Part shown: positions 46,022-57,539 of the stretch, piece by piece | Layout of the letters: each line of letters opens with the position of its first letter | Position numbering within the stretch: position 1 is the stretch's first letter | From: Plectosphaerella cucumerina | Lineage: Eukaryota; Ascomycota; Sordariomycetes; Glomerellales; Plectosphaerellaceae | Reading direction: 5' to 3' | Assembly (NCBI GenBank): GCA_020746995.1 | Contig: JAGPXD010000005.1 | Coordinates: forward strand, 2,108,001 to 2,172,000 | Length of the DNA: 64,000 bases | Position numbers and translations under genes: made by a program | Notes under the pieces: model-generated | Told to the model about the DNA's origin: nothing | Seen by the model: only the letters and a program-made list of their open reading frames with translations | Database searches by the model: none

Positions 46022-47915
46022 TCAAGGCATCTTGACGCCCCAGACGCCCCGGCCTGCGCTGACTCCAAGCCAGTCGCCGTATTCGCCGTTGCCCATGTGG
46101 GGAACGAAGCCCAGATTGCCCACCTCGTAGTCGCACTGCCAGCTCGCCGTAGGGGTGCGGAAGCTTTCGGGACCGGTGCCGTTGACGGCCCCGGACGAGT
46201 TCAGAAGGTCCCAGATCAGCACCTGGCAGTCATCTCCACCAGATGCCAGGGTGCCGCGACGCAAAGGAGACCACTCGACGCAGTTGATTGATCCGCCATG
46301 ACCCCGAAGCTCCAGGAGCGCCTGACCCGGCTGTCGCACATCAAGAATGCGGATCACGTTTGAGTCCTGGGCAAACGTGGCCAGCAAATGAGTGTCGTGT
46401 GGCGAGGTCGCAAGCCTCAGCAGGGCCGGGGGAATCGTCATCGTTTGCTGCGCGAGCGTTGGGCTGATTCTACCGCCGTTGGCGTCTTTCTCGTGTTAGT
46501 GGCTCGCCACATGACATGGAGTGCAGCTTCACCTACCTCGCTCATCCTTGGACGTGGGCTCGTAGATGATAGTACTGTGCTCCAAGCTTCGAAGATCGAA
46601 CATGCGGACACTGCCATCCTGTCCGCAGCTGACGAAGACATCAACACTGTTAGCGCAGAACCGCACATCGTACACCTCCTTGTCGTGAGCAATCAGCTGC
46701 GTCTTGGCGGTAAGAGACGGGATATCCCAGATGGTGCAGGTGGTGTCGATACTAGATGTGATGATCAAGCTGGGCGACACAGTGTTCCAGTCCAGAGATG
46801 TCAGAGGAGCTGTGTGGTCAGGCGTCTTGGAGTTGGACAGCAGAGCCAGCGGCGTCAGCTTGGCCGACGACGGTTCCCTGGCGCCTGGCCTGCTCGTGAT
46901 AGAGTTACTCGTCGTCGCAGCGGCCTCCGAAGGCAACGACCACAGACGAAGGTGGTCGCCAGACGTCGCCAGCAGATCAGTAGACTGCTTCTGGGACGAA
47001 GGGGGCTCCCACAGAAGCCTCGTGACAGGGTACGAGTGTGTGGCCTCGGCGATCTTTGTGAACTCCAGGCCGTGCTTGGGGCCGCCCTGTGACTGGACTT
47101 CAGGCGGGGCGGTGGTGACTTGGGCGTCGAGAATTTGGATCTAGCAAGGGGAGAAGGGTCAGCATAGTTATGGGGTGGAACACGACCAGATGACCTACAA
47201 AGTTGTGCCCATCCTCCAGGTAGCTTCCGACGGCAAGCTTGCCGGCGCTATTGCCCTGGGGAGCCCACTTGCACCAGTCGAAGGCGTAGAGCGCCCACGG
47301 GGCAAGGTAGTTGCTGGCAGCCGGCTGGGTGTTGGCCAGCTCATACCCAGAGGTTCCCGGGAGACCCTCAGACATGCTCGAGTCGGCGCGGGGCCGGATA
47401 TCGGCCAGGCCCAAGGGAGTGTTGGAGAAGTTCCTCTGAGAGCCAGGCGCATTGAGAGGCGACATGAATTGGGACGGAGCCGCAGTGCCGCCGGGTGTGG
47501 TCGGGGTGTACGGGGAGAAAGAGGACTGCCCCTCGTAGCCCGCGGCTGGAGACGAACGGGAATAGCTGTGCGTCAGGTTGAGCGTGGGCGGCTTGGAGGA
47601 GGACGCGTAGTCGGGCTGCTGCTGCGCCTGAGTCGGAAGAGTGGGCGCAGTGTTTGCGGTCATGGCGGGGGGACGGCCACCACCCATGCCGCCGGGTTGC
47701 AGGACGTTGGGCACGGCAGAGCCGCCATGGTACGAGGCAGACCCTGGCGAGGCCTGGTCGAGCTTGATCTGAGGGCCGGCGCCAGTGGGAGGGTATTCCC
47801 TGGGCGACATCTGCCCGGAGTGGCTCATGCCGGACGGCGGCATATGAAGCTCGTCGCCTTGGGAGCTGTATGTGCCGGTCCTCCTGGGGGAGGTAAATTG
47901 TTGTTGCGGGTTCAT
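46022..47915 (-). CDS. WD40-repeat protein, DCAF7/WDR68 (AN11/TTG1) family
   Basis: A beta-propeller scaffold protein; the family binds DYRK kinases and CUL4-DDB1 in animals and is nuclear/cytosolic. 594 residues; exons 47915-47199, 47140-46537, 46485-46022, phases 0 and 1. About 190 residues of Gln/Pro/Ser-rich disordered N-terminus, typical of the fungal members, precede the propeller. WD-type units include SGDHLRLWSL, IDTTCTIWDI, GQDGSVRMFDLRSLEH, DSNVIRILDVRQPG and GDDCQVLIWDLL. The last intron (51 bp) has a CACTAACAC branch. It is divergent from the Atg28-like gene, sharing about 950 bp of promoter. Confidence 0.93.
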
Positions 47916-48865
47916 GTTGACGAGGTCGACTTTGGCGGAGGGAGGTGAAGTAGGATGTGGAATGTCGGTTCAGGGCCTGCTGCAAGCGGCAATCCAGACT
48001 GTGAGACAGGGGGACAAGATCGGGGTCGTCGAGGAATGTCGGAAGGTCGCCGGGGGCGGGGAGCTCGAATTGGGTGACCACGTCAGCGGGCTCGGTCGCT
48101 GTGATGAGGGCGACCGATTGACGGGCGGTAATAGGCTCAACGGCCGCGGTGACTGGACCTCCCTCGGCGAGCTGTCTGGGCAGCAGCAAAGGAGTGTCGC
48201 GGGAGGCGGACGGCGGATGCTGCGATTGAGGGGCTGGAGACAGATGCGTGGTGGTGACAAGGCTGGGAGTGGGAGGGACTGGCAGTTCGTGTGTGGACTG
48301 TTGTCAGGCGCAGGTTGGATTTCCCGGTTGGTGCATCGGGCGCTGAACCACGGCCCGCCAGGTCGAGTCAGGTTTTGGCGGGGTTTCCCGCCGATGCCCA
48401 GGCGGGTGGATGATTATGTAACGCCATTGCTTTCACAGGCCCGGGCACAGCTCTCCTTCCCCCTGTAACCGCTTATCGCCAGCGTACCGTCCACCTGGAA
48501 GCCTTATCGGCCAGGGCGTGTGACGTGAGAGCTGTCGTCTCCCGTGAGCTCGTCTCATCTGACACGGGTATCCCTCGTGAGCTCCTTCAGCCTGGATTGT
48601 TGCTTCCTTATGTGCAGAGGGGCTTACTTGCTTCCTCCAGCCTTGGTTTTTCGATTTACAAGTCCTTGGGCCATCTATCCGGCATCTTTCCTCATCGTTC
48701 CTCCCTCTTCGCAACGAGAAAGACGACCCGAACATCTGACATCTCATCGTTGGCCCCAACTTGGCCGTTTATACGATCCACACTCAGTCTGGGCATCTAG
48801 TTGAGCCACCTAGCACTTGACAACACGAGGTGATCGCTGGCTACTGTGCAGATTTGTGCAGCTCC
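47916..48865. promoter_or_regulatory. Divergent upstream region of the WD40 and Atg28-like genes
   Basis: 950 bp between start codons. The WD40 frame remains open upstream of ATG 47915 in places, but without protein-like composition. The right 200 bp are pyrimidine-rich leader of the Atg28-like gene. Nothing else recognised. Confidence 0.5.
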
Positions 48866-50842
48866 ATGGCAAACATGCCTTTCTCCCGCACATCTGCGTT
48901 TTTCGATCGCATGTCGAATCAGTCGCGTCCGCTGCTGCCGCTTCATGAGAAGCGTCGCAACTCGAACGACTACGACCTCCAGGAACTCCCGCCTGACGTC
49001 GAGGAGGCGCTCCTATCTGAGAATGAGTCACGTAAGGATCGTCTTACTCTCCGGTCCCCGTCACCGATGGACGCCTTCGAAGGCCGGCCTAGCTCGGCCG
49101 GGTCATCGTCAAAACAAAAGGGGCGCGTTCACTTCTTCGCGGGCCCTCCACCACCGATAGCGAGGTCCGTCATGGTCCAGGATCCTGCACGATCATCGAT
49201 CAGTCCTCGAGGTGGCCGATCTGTTTTAGGCAGCAAACTCGATGCTCAGCCAACGCTTGGGAGCAGCTTCTTTGAGACCCCCTGGCAAAAGCGATCATCG
49301 CACATTCCCGACTCGATTTGGCGCAGCCTACAACGACGGGAAAAGAACCTGGGGCGAGAGTTGCAAGACTTGCTCGATATGCAAGCCTCAAGCCTTGTTG
49401 CTGGAAGCGGGCCAACTTCCTCTGTTGGCACCAGCGACTTTGACGCCTTCAGCGATGACGGCAGTAGCACTCCGACGGCAACCTTTTATTCTGCAGTCTC
49501 TTCAAGGTCGCGCATGACGGCCACGCTGGATAATCCTCCACGTGCCAATGCCAGGGGAAACGTCATACCAATTCGACAGCCTAGGCCACAGAAGCCTCGA
49601 GGCTTGCGGGCAGCTCGAAGCGGCCTCACCAAGGCCATCTCGGCGCTCACAGACATCAAGTATGAGGAAGACTCACACCTCAGAACCGCTATCGCCGAAC
49701 GGAAAAAGGCTCTCTCGCTTATTAGAAAGCTATCAGCAAAGCAGGAGGGCATCTCAAACGAACTGGATATGCTGTCGGACGAGAGCGAAGAGCCTCTTGC
49801 TAAGGAGCTTAGAGACCTTGCCAGTCAGCATGATGCACTTGACGCACAAATCCGAGAGATGGAAGAAAAGCTTGCGGGGATGAAGAACCGCCGACGCTGG
49901 CTTGGGCGCAAGATGGACGACGTCAGAAATCGTCGGGAGGCGGGCCTGAGCGGGTACAAGGGTGCGTTGCGCGAAGTTGAAGGGGAGCTGGAAGCCCTGG
50001 TTCGTCGGCCACGCATCGAGCCCCTGGATACAGAGGCGTTGGCCCAAGACCTTCAAGACGACCAGAGCGGCGTGACGTCCCCAACTGACTTCATGACCGG
50101 CGAGGACTTCCTGAAGCTCATCCCGGAGCGGCGGACGGTGGACATGGCAGTTGAGTGGTGGGAAGGGGAATTGCGGATCCTCGAAGCGCGCAGGAAACAG
50201 GTCAACAAGGACCGGGAAGCCCTCGAGGGAGGCTCTGAACTATGGCAGAGGTCCATCAAGCTCGTCAGCGACTTCGAGGCCAGTCTCCGCAGCCTGATGA
50301 ACGGCGGCACAAAGGGGAAGAGCAAAGACGGGACGTCGCCCCCCGGGGAAATCATGGAGGCACAGCTATCACACATGGAAGAGGTGATTAGGGAGCTGGA
50401 CAACCACCTCAAGGAGGCCGAGGAGAACAACTGGAACCTCCTCATCTGTGCCGTGGGCGCAGAGCTAGAGGCATTCCAGGAAGCCGAGAGCGTGTTGCGG
50501 CGGAGCTTGGGCATTGACGCAACCCAGGTGCTGAGCTCGCAGGACACGGAGGAGACGAAGGAGGAGGACAAGTCGACGCGACAGCAGAGTCAGAAGTCGG
50601 ACGCCGAGAAGGACGATGGCGGGGACAAGCCCGGCTACTATCCCCCGTCAGAGAGCGACAACGAGGTCCCTTCAGACCTTCTTGGCGCCCACGACTCACA
50701 CGACGAACAGGACGAGCCGTCTCCGAGCGAAACGAAGAAGCGCACGCCGCCTCTGTTTCGCCGCGAAAGCAGCAGCAACGATCCTCCTCCCGAGTTTCTT
50801 GCTGAGCATGACCCCGATTCCGAGTCCGACTCTCGCCGTTGA
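48866..50842 (+). CDS. Atg28-like coiled-coil protein
   Basis: Single exon, 658 residues, ATG 48866 (GCTCCATGG); an in-frame ATG at 48875 is a weaker alternative. The N-terminal disordered region carries LPLHEKRRNSNDYDLQELPP, a layout I associate with fungal autophagy protein Atg28, which works with Atg17 in selective autophagy scaffolds. Central and C-terminal coiled coils are clear (around RREKNLGRELQDLLDMQ; LRDLASQHDALDAQIREMEE; SHMEEVIRELDNHLKEAEEN). The tail is Asp/Glu/Ser-rich. The family call rests on the N-terminal motif and overall organisation; coiled-coil proteins are easy to misassign, so treat it as probable. Confidence 0.75.
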   Translation: MANMPFSRTSAFFDRMSNQSRPLLPLHEKRRNSNDYDLQELPPDVEEALLSENESRKDRLTLRSPSPMDAFEGRPSSAGSSSKQKGRVHFFAGPPPPIARSVMVQDPARSSISPRGGRSVLGSKLDAQPTLGSSFFETPWQKRSSHIPDSIWRSLQRREKNLGRELQDLLDMQASSLVAGSGPTSSVGTSDFDAFSDDGSSTPTATFYSAVSSRSRMTATLDNPPRANARGNVIPIRQPRPQKPRGLRAARSGLTKAISALTDIKYEEDSHLRTAIAERKKALSLIRKLSAKQEGISNELDMLSDESEEPLAKELRDLASQHDALDAQIREMEEKLAGMKNRRRWLGRKMDDVRNRREAGLSGYKGALREVEGELEALVRRPRIEPLDTEALAQDLQDDQSGVTSPTDFMTGEDFLKLIPERRTVDMAVEWWEGELRILEARRKQVNKDREALEGGSELWQRSIKLVSDFEASLRSLMNGGTKGKSKDGTSPPGEIMEAQLSHMEEVIRELDNHLKEAEENNWNLLICAVGAELEAFQEAESVLRRSLGIDATQVLSSQDTEETKEEDKSTRQQSQKSDAEKDDGGDKPGYYPPSESDNEVPSDLLGAHDSHDEQDEPSPSETKKRTPPLFRRESSSNDPPPEFLAEHDPDSESDSRR

Positions 50843-51539
50843 CATGGAGGATTTGACTGGACTTGAGGTGCCTGGCCTCAGCGGCAGTCCTTGTATGACT
50901 TGTATTATCTGGTCCGGCAGTGTGTACAAGTAGCGTTTGATACCCGCAGATAGCAAGGCGAACGATATCAATTCTCACATCTTACTTTCCCTATGCGTAT
51001 CGTTCAGCCTGTAGTGTCGTTAGTCGGTGTTGTCGGTAACCTCGGCTATGGGGGTGAAATCGCACTCTCGCCCAAAATAATCCCGAGAGTGGAGCACGGT
51101 CGGCGGGAAAATCGTCGGGGCACCTCGTCACGAGGCCCAGTCATTCCTCAGACGGCCGGAACACTGGAGGGGGAAGTCGCTTCTGGGAAATCTTTCTTTT
51201 TTCTTTTTAATTCCCTCGTGGGGGGTATATAGGCCGCAGAAAAATCGACCCGCGGCCGGAGTGCTGAACACGCAAGCCCGACAGAAACCAGAAACGCCGT
51301 CATTGTAAAGCGAAGAGGCACTCGAAGCCGAGAGCATGGACACGATCACGAGCCAGCCGGTATTGCCCGGCGCACCCCGCGATCAGCCCGAGAGATGGGA
51401 TCTGAGGGGAGAATCGACCACCGCCTGAGCCAAGAGGAGGACAGGAAGGGCGTCTTCCCGCCCTCTCTTCAGCCAGGGTCATGAAAGACACGACAACGTC
51501 CCTCGAGGACCTCGACACGTCCGTCCAACACGTCCTCAT
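50843..51539. other. Convergent 3' flanks, nothing identified
   Basis: About 700 bp between the Atg28-like gene and the DUF1748 gene, which end tail to tail. A minus-strand polypyrimidine/polypurine patch lies near 51190-51215. No gene seen. Confidence 0.55.
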
Positions 51540-52062
51540 CTACCTGGTGCGCTCGAACCAGCCGCTGGAGCTGGCGATGGCGACCGACTGGTCCATGACC
51601 CATTCGCCGACGCCCAGGTACTTGTCGATCCACTTGTTCATGTCCTTGTTCTCGCCAGAGGCTCTGTCGGTCTTGAAACTAGGCCTGGGTATTCCCACAG
51701 GGGCATGCGTCAGTCGGCTGGGCAGCAGATGGGCGACAGACACAGCGGTGGTCGATGAGGGGAGACATGGCAACTCACGTCAAGCCGGTCGAACGCTTCA
51801 TACCCGCGAGGACGGTCGAGACTGGGAGAGAACATCGTCAGCAAACAAGCGACAACCACGAAGAAAAAGGCGGCAACATACTGAGGACCGCATCGACGGC
51901 GTAGTGTGTCAGACGGCCCAGCTTCGACCAGAGCCCCAGAGTCAGCAGGTTGAGGAGCTACCGCCCGAGTTAAGACGGCGAAAGCGACAGCGGCAGAGGG
52001 AACAGGCCCAGCGGAGCCGCTGAAGCCCGGCCGTCCGTCGGGAGAGCGGGCGGACGTACCAT
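51540..52062 (-). CDS. DUF1748-family small protein; start codon alone in a 3-nt exon
   Basis: A 76-residue fungal protein of unknown function. Model: 52062-52060 (ATG only), 51921-51882, 51821-51779, 51684-51540; sizes 3, 40, 43 and 145 nt, phases 0, 1, 2, total 231 nt. The spliced product begins MLGRLTHYAVDAVL, continues ISTVLAGMKRSTGLTPSF, and ends KYLGVGEWVMDQSVA then SSGWFER, the hallmark sequence of DUF1748. Every donor is good (GTACGT, GTATGT, GTGAGT) and the first intron has a CTGCTGACTC branch 15-20 nt before its acceptor GAAG. No single ORF covers it, so ORF-based gene callers miss it. The N-terminus has a weak hydrophobic stretch. It is divergent from pyruvate kinase. Confidence 0.88.
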
Positions 52063-53960
52063 TGTGGGCGGGAGGTTCGGCGGTGTTGTTGCGTGTAAGT
52101 GTGCAAGTTGAGCCTCGTGCGGGCGGTTCGGGCGGTGAGTTCTCCTGGAGGTGCGGGCGATGGGCAGTTTCGTCGTCGGTCGATCTCGAAACCTCGATGT
52201 CTCCGATAAGAATAGCGTCTTTGAAGGGGTTTGGGCTGACAAAGACGACAGGGCGATGAAGGTCGAAATGGGCGGCTTGGTGGTTTGGGGTTGCTGCAGG
52301 GACCACGACGGCACGATTCGACGGTGGAGGCACGAGACACCAACAGCTCCAGCGCCTGAGCCAGTCAGCAGCTTCCTGAGGAGGTGGAGTTTCAGCCTGG
52401 CCGACGAATGGATCCAGCGCACGTGCGACAGCCCCGCTGGGCGGTGGAGGGCCGCGATGGACCCCGCGGGAGCTGGAGTCCCGACCAAGCCGGATCACGT
52501 GGTTTGGCAGGCAGCTCCAACTCTTCAGTGTTCCAGTGTCGATGAGATGGCCCGAGCTCCCTCTCCCCTCCAGTGTCTTTGGTGGGGGATCACCTCGACG
52601 TTATCGACGCACCATCATTCGTGTGGTCACCAGCGTGGGTCGAGCATTCCTCCACGCCTTGACAGCACCTTTCCCGGTTGGACAACTGAGCAATGACGGA
52701 GCTCCCAGCCGGGCGGTGCTCGACCCTCGGCGCGTGGTTTGTTGAGGGCCTTTTTTTTCACAACTTGAGGCTTTAATCGACACCAGGGGGTCGGTCGGGT
52801 CGGACGCGCGCACGACGCTTCGACCTGTTCTATTCAGGGAAGACGAGCGCGCGCCCGCCCACGGCTTCAGGCGAAACCCGACACACGGAGGAGGTGAAGG
52901 AGAGGGACCCGCCCGGCGAAGGGGAAAAAAAAGAGGAGGACATGAGGCGAAATGCCGCAAAGTTGCAAATGGGCATCTCAATCGCCGCCGGCCAACCTTG
53001 CCCCGTTGATCGGAGTTCCCAGACGCGGGACGTCTCCTTCAACCCTCACTTTATCACGGCTGCCATTCGCCGCAGGACAAATTTCCATGACACGTCATTG
53101 GACGACGGTCCACCTGGCACGCTAGAACGACCCAGTCGGGCCGGCCGGGACAGTGCTCCTGCCTGCGCCTGGATTGGACTGGGCTGGATTTAGCGAGCTC
53201 AACAGCGCGGGAGGACCCTGAGACACGCTGGAATGGCCTCCAACCGTGCCACCAGGCCACCGCAGCCACGACCTCACGTACCTGTCCGGTCGTGCAGGAG
53301 CGTCGGCCTTTCTGGTGGGGGTTTCCTATATTCCCGCCGCTGCCTGGCATGGATGATGGATGCACGCACGCGAAACGGGACCTCACCGCCCGGGATGCAG
53401 CAGCAGCAGGCAGGAGCAACAGGAGCAGCTTCTGAAGGAGACCCAGGTCCAGTGAGGTGAGGTGGGGGTGAGAGAGCCCTGCAGCGGTGGCGGGGCTTTT
53501 TGAACCTTGCAAGCTGGCCAGGTTTGGATGGAGGGGAACCTGGGAGCTTGAGCCGCCGTCCGTTGTCCGGCGCGGCGGGGGGGCAGCAGTGCGAGCAGTG
53601 GCAGGCGCGCCCAGCCCAGCAAAAACACCAATTGAGGAGGGGCAGCTTCCAGCTTCGCCGTGTCAGGTTCTCGACCCGACCGTTTTACTTTTTTTTCTCT
53701 CATCCCGCCCCTCGCAACAAAAAGCCTCGCCCTGGCATCCCTCCTCCCTTCGTCTGCCAACTAACTCATCCACCAACATACATCTCCCCTCCCCCCATCT
53801 TCCTCATCATCGACTGTCATCTACAGCCTACCTGTGTACCCTAGTCATCCTCTAGGTATTCCCCTCTTCAAGCAGCAGTTGCGGGCATTCTCAAGTCCGA
53901 CCGCCGCCGCTTCTCTCTCCCACCTCACCACACCCCTCACACCCAACAACCACCATCACA
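52063..53960. promoter_or_regulatory. Long divergent upstream region of DUF1748 and pyruvate kinase genes
   Basis: 1.9 kb with no credible gene. The 300 bp before pyruvate kinase are strongly pyrimidine-rich (CT tracts at 53690-53830 and 53880-53945) and run into an ACAACCACCATCACA leader just before ATG, the arrangement of highly expressed fungal glycolytic genes. Duplicate direct words are few. Confidence 0.55.
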
Positions 53961-55674
53961 ATGGCTGCCACCGCTAAGGAGCACCTCGCCGTCGGCGGCA
54001 AGATCTCCTGGCTCGCCAACCTGGACACCGCCTACCAGCCCGAGAAGAACTACCGCCGCTCTTCCATCATCTGCACCATCGGCCCCAAGACCAACTCCGT
54101 CGAGGCCATCAACGCCCTGCGCAAGGCCGGTCTCAACGTTGTCCGCATGAACTTCTCCGTACGTTCCCATCCTCCGTCTTTTACTTCCTTATCGTCCGTC
54201 AGAGCTCCTAGGCTAACCCCTCCCGCAGCACGGCAGCTACGAGTATCACCAGACCGTCATTGACAACGCCCGCGCCGCCGAGAAGGCCCAGCCTGGCCGT
54301 CAGGTCGCCATCGCCCTCGACACCAAGGGCCCCGAGATCCGTACCGGCAACACCAAGGACGACGCCGACCTGCCCCTCGCCGCCGGCAAGGTCCTCAACT
54401 TCACCACCGACGAGAAGTACGCCACCGCCTGCGACACGGACAACGTGTAAGTACCACCCCGCCTTCCCCCTCCATCGGGCGACGCCAAGGCTGACAACCG
54501 CCCCAGCTACGTCGACTACAAGAACATCACAAAGGTCATCGAGCCCGGCCGTATCATCTACGTCGACGATGGTGTCCTCGCCTTCGAGGTCCTCAAGATC
54601 GTCGATGAGAAGACCGTCGAGGTCCGCGCCCGCAACAACGGCTTCATCTCGTCCCGCAAGGGCGTCAACCTGCCCAACACGGATGTCGACCTGCCCGCCC
54701 TGTCCGAGAAGGACAAGAACGACCTGCGCTTCGGCGTCAAGAACAACGTCGACATGGTCTTCGCGTCGTTTATCCGTCGCGGTGAGGACATCACCGACAT
54801 CCGCAAGGTCCTCGGCGAGGAGGGCAAGCACATCCAGATCATCGCCAAGATCGAGAACCGCCAGGGTCTCAACAACTTCGCCGAGATCCTCAAGGAGACC
54901 GACGGTGTCATGGTCGCCCGTGGTGACCTCGGTATCGAGATTCCCGCCGCCGAGGTCTTCGCCGCCCAGAAGAAGATGATCGCCATGTGCAACCAGGCCG
55001 GCAAGCCCGTCATCTGCGCCACCCAGATGCTCGAGTCGATGATCAAGAACCCCCGCCCCACCCGCGCCGAGATCAGCGACGTCGGCAACGCCATTACTGA
55101 CGGCGCCGACTGTGTCATGCTCTCCGGCGAGACCGCCAAGGGCAGCTACCCCAACGAGGCCGTCTCGGAGATGCACGAGGCCTGCCTCAAGGCGGAGAAC
55201 ACGATCCCCTACGTTTCGCACTTTGAAGAGATGTGCACTCTGGTCCGTCGTCCCGTCTCCGTCGTCGAGTCGTGCGCCATGGCCGCTGTCCGCGCCTCCC
55301 TCGACCTCAACGCCGGCGGCATCATCGTCCTGTCCACCTCGGGCGAGTCGGCCCGCCTTCTGTCCAAGTACCGCCCCGTCTGCCCCATCTTCATGGTCAC
55401 CAGGAGCGCCCCCACCTCGCGCTTCAGCCACCTGTACCGTGGTGTCTACCCCTTCTTCTTCCCCGAGTCCAAGCCCGACTTTGAGAAGGTCAACTGGCAG
55501 GAGGATGTCGACCGCCGCATCAAGTGGGGTATCAACAACGCCGTCAGCCTCGGCGTCCTGAGCAAGAACGACACCGTCGTCGTCGTCCAGGGCTGGAAGG
55601 GCGGCATGGGCAACACCAACACCCTGCGCATCGTCAAGGCCGACCCCGAGCACCTCGGCCTCGGCACCCTGTAA
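53961..55674 (+). CDS. pyk: Pyruvate kinase
   Basis: Final step of glycolysis: phosphoenolpyruvate + ADP to pyruvate + ATP, cytosolic homotetramer. 527 residues; exons 53961-54158, 54229-54446, 54507-55674; introns of 70 and 60 bp, phases 0 and 2. Key elements: substrate-binding RMNFSHG spanning the first splice site, LDTKGPEIRTG, the signature IIAKIENRQGLNN (from about residue 250, with the active-site Lys), MVARGDLGIEIP, CATQMLESM with the Mg/K site region, and the C-terminal allosteric domain ending TLRIVKADPEHLGLGTL. Codon use is strongly C-ending, as in highly expressed genes, which also creates a long false ORF on the opposite strand. Confidence 0.98.
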
Positions 55675-56630
55675 AGGGTGAGTCGGTGGGGTTTTATGTT
55701 TTTGTGATGATGATGGCGCCCAGATATCTGCTCAGGAGCGGCAGGCAAAGGCGTCGAAGGAAAATCCGGGTCTGCGGCAGAGGCCTCTCGTGCGGACAAA
55801 CTGAAGCAAGGGCTTCAGCGATAGACATTGTGTTGACGGCGGACCTGCAAGGCAGGCCACGGCGTCGAGGACACGGGCCCTAATGTGCCTCCCACCCGTG
55901 CTCCCCTTTTCATAGCTTCAGTATGCATACGAAGAATCATGTGTTATGGCAGTTGACGTTCTTTGGTGATGTGATGTGCCTTGACTGAGGTGGCGTTTGG
56001 GCTGTATCTTGATCCTACCTGTATCCCTAAGTAACCCTTCTTCGCCCTTGCCAGCCCCTTTTCCCACCCAGGCGGCCCGGGCAAGAGCCCAGTGAATCTG
56101 CGTGCCTTCTTGGGTGAGGCTTTGGGTTTTGAGGCCCGCGGGCCGCCCACTCTTTGGCGTGGCTCGGAAGGAGGCCCAGGCTGTCCCTGGGACTGAGGCC
56201 GAAGTCACCCCAGCGGGCATACGGCAGGAGGCAAACAGAAGGGGCGCCAGCCCGAAGGAAGCCACCACTCCTGCTTCTTTGTGGGCGCCTGAAGAAAACT
56301 CAACCTCGTCTCTTTCGCCTTCACCCACAAGGGCAGCTCCAAAAGTCTCACCTGCACAGCAGAAGTAGTTTGCTCCAAGCTCCATCGCCTGTTCGCTTGG
56401 ATCGGATCCTGTATTGATCACCATCACCTTCATCTCAGCAGGGATACGTGTATGGTATTCGAGAAGCTTTCATCTTTTGTACACCTCGACAAGACAGGGT
56501 GTATCGACAAACTTCATCGGCACGACTTACACAGCTTGATTCCAGATACGCTCTTGTAAGTCAAGACAGCCCGTCCAAGACAGAGTCATCATACAAGGTC
56601 TGAAGATAATAACAGAGACAGAAGACCAGC
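55675..56630. other. Intergenic region, nothing identified
   Basis: About 950 bp; 3' flank of pyruvate kinase and upstream DNA of the next gene. Open frames here (for example 55918-56433 minus) look non-coding. Confidence 0.55.
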
Positions 56631-57539
56631 ATGTCGACCAAGAGGAAGCTCACTCTTACCTCCATTGAGGAACCCGCCAACATTCGTGGACGTCGCCGCC
56701 TCTCCTTCCTCCAGGCTAACATGCCGAAGACCGGCCTGCTCTGGGGCACCGAAGGTAGTGTCGACAAGGTGCTCGACAGGTCCTCGGATGCAGGAGACCT
56801 ATGCCAAGCACTTGAGCAGTATGACTCCAACGGCGATCCGATCAACTGGCCCGAGGGAAGGCTTGAGCGGGCACTCGTTGAGCTCTTGGAGAAATGCTAC
56901 GCTATGGCCGTAGACGTCGATGTCAATAAGACCAGCGCTGAAGAGTTCTTCTTCAAGGTCAGGAACGTGGTCTCCTGGGCTGCGAACGCTGAGGTCTCAG
57001 TCAACATCATCATGGAAGTGTGCCTCAAGCTCCTCGCCGCTCGAAGGGCCTACAAGAACTCCAACCGCAAGTTCTTCCGCATCGTCCCGCGCGCCCGCAA
57101 GTCGCCCCTCGACTACAGGATCGACCGTTTCGACAAGGCTCTCGATCCACAAGCGGCGGCGACATGGCTGAAGACGTTCCTCGTGCCAGTCGAGGGAGAG
57201 CAGGCCGACGACGAGATGGAGGACGCCCACGTGATCGTCCCAGTACGGACGGCGGAGAACCAGCGGTGCCAGAAGCGGAGGATGACCGCGGACCGGATGC
57301 AGGCGAGGCCGCACACGCCTCCCGGCCGCCTGCGCCTCGAGTCGGCTATGTCCCGGGGATGGGCGAGGGCGGGCTACTACGCGCCGGCCAAGACGTCGAG
57401 GCACTGGAGACGTACTCAGGGGGTGCCTGTGTCTCCGTCGAAGTCGCGGTCGAGGAGCGGTGGCTCGGATGCGGACGTGGAGATGCTCGTGGGCAACCTC
57501 GTCAGTATGGCTATCGACGTCACTGAGCATGAGAGTTGA
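56631..57539 (+). CDS. Hypothetical protein, unrecognised family
   Basis: A single ORF of 302 residues from ATG 56631 (GACCAGCATGTCG) to TGA. The middle (about residues 70-190) looks folded and helical: LERALVELLEKCYAMAVDVD, then EEFFFKVRNVVSWAANAEVS, NIIMEVCLKLLAARRAYKN and a basic RKFFRIVPRARKSP segment. The C-terminal third is Arg/Ser/Pro-rich and probably disordered. No signal peptide or membrane segment. I do not recognise a domain. The protein-like composition in the N-terminal two-thirds and a normal start context support a real gene, probably lineage-restricted. Confidence 0.7.
   Translation: MSTKRKLTLTSIEEPANIRGRRRLSFLQANMPKTGLLWGTEGSVDKVLDRSSDAGDLCQALEQYDSNGDPINWPEGRLERALVELLEKCYAMAVDVDVNKTSAEEFFFKVRNVVSWAANAEVSVNIIMEVCLKLLAARRAYKNSNRKFFRIVPRARKSPLDYRIDRFDKALDPQAAATWLKTFLVPVEGEQADDEMEDAHVIVPVRTAENQRCQKRRMTADRMQARPHTPPGRLRLESAMSRGWARAGYYAPAKTSRHWRRTQGVPVSPSKSRSRSGGSDADVEMLVGNLVSMAIDVTEHES

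Noticed and set aside
48830..48865. Twelve extra N-terminal residues on the Atg28-like protein
   Set aside because: They require initiation at GTG 48830; the first ATG in frame is 48866 with a good context.
51710..52498. 262-codon minus-strand ORF with a hydrophobic segment
   Set aside because: The hydrophobic stretch arises from translating an intron of the DUF1748 gene in the wrong frame; the spliced DUF1748 model explains the locus better.
54208..55653. 481-codon open frame antisense to pyruvate kinase
   Set aside because: It mirrors the pyruvate kinase exons. Strong C-ending codon bias removes stops from the opposite frame, and the translation is an artificial Val/Asp/Gly/Leu mixture with no domain.
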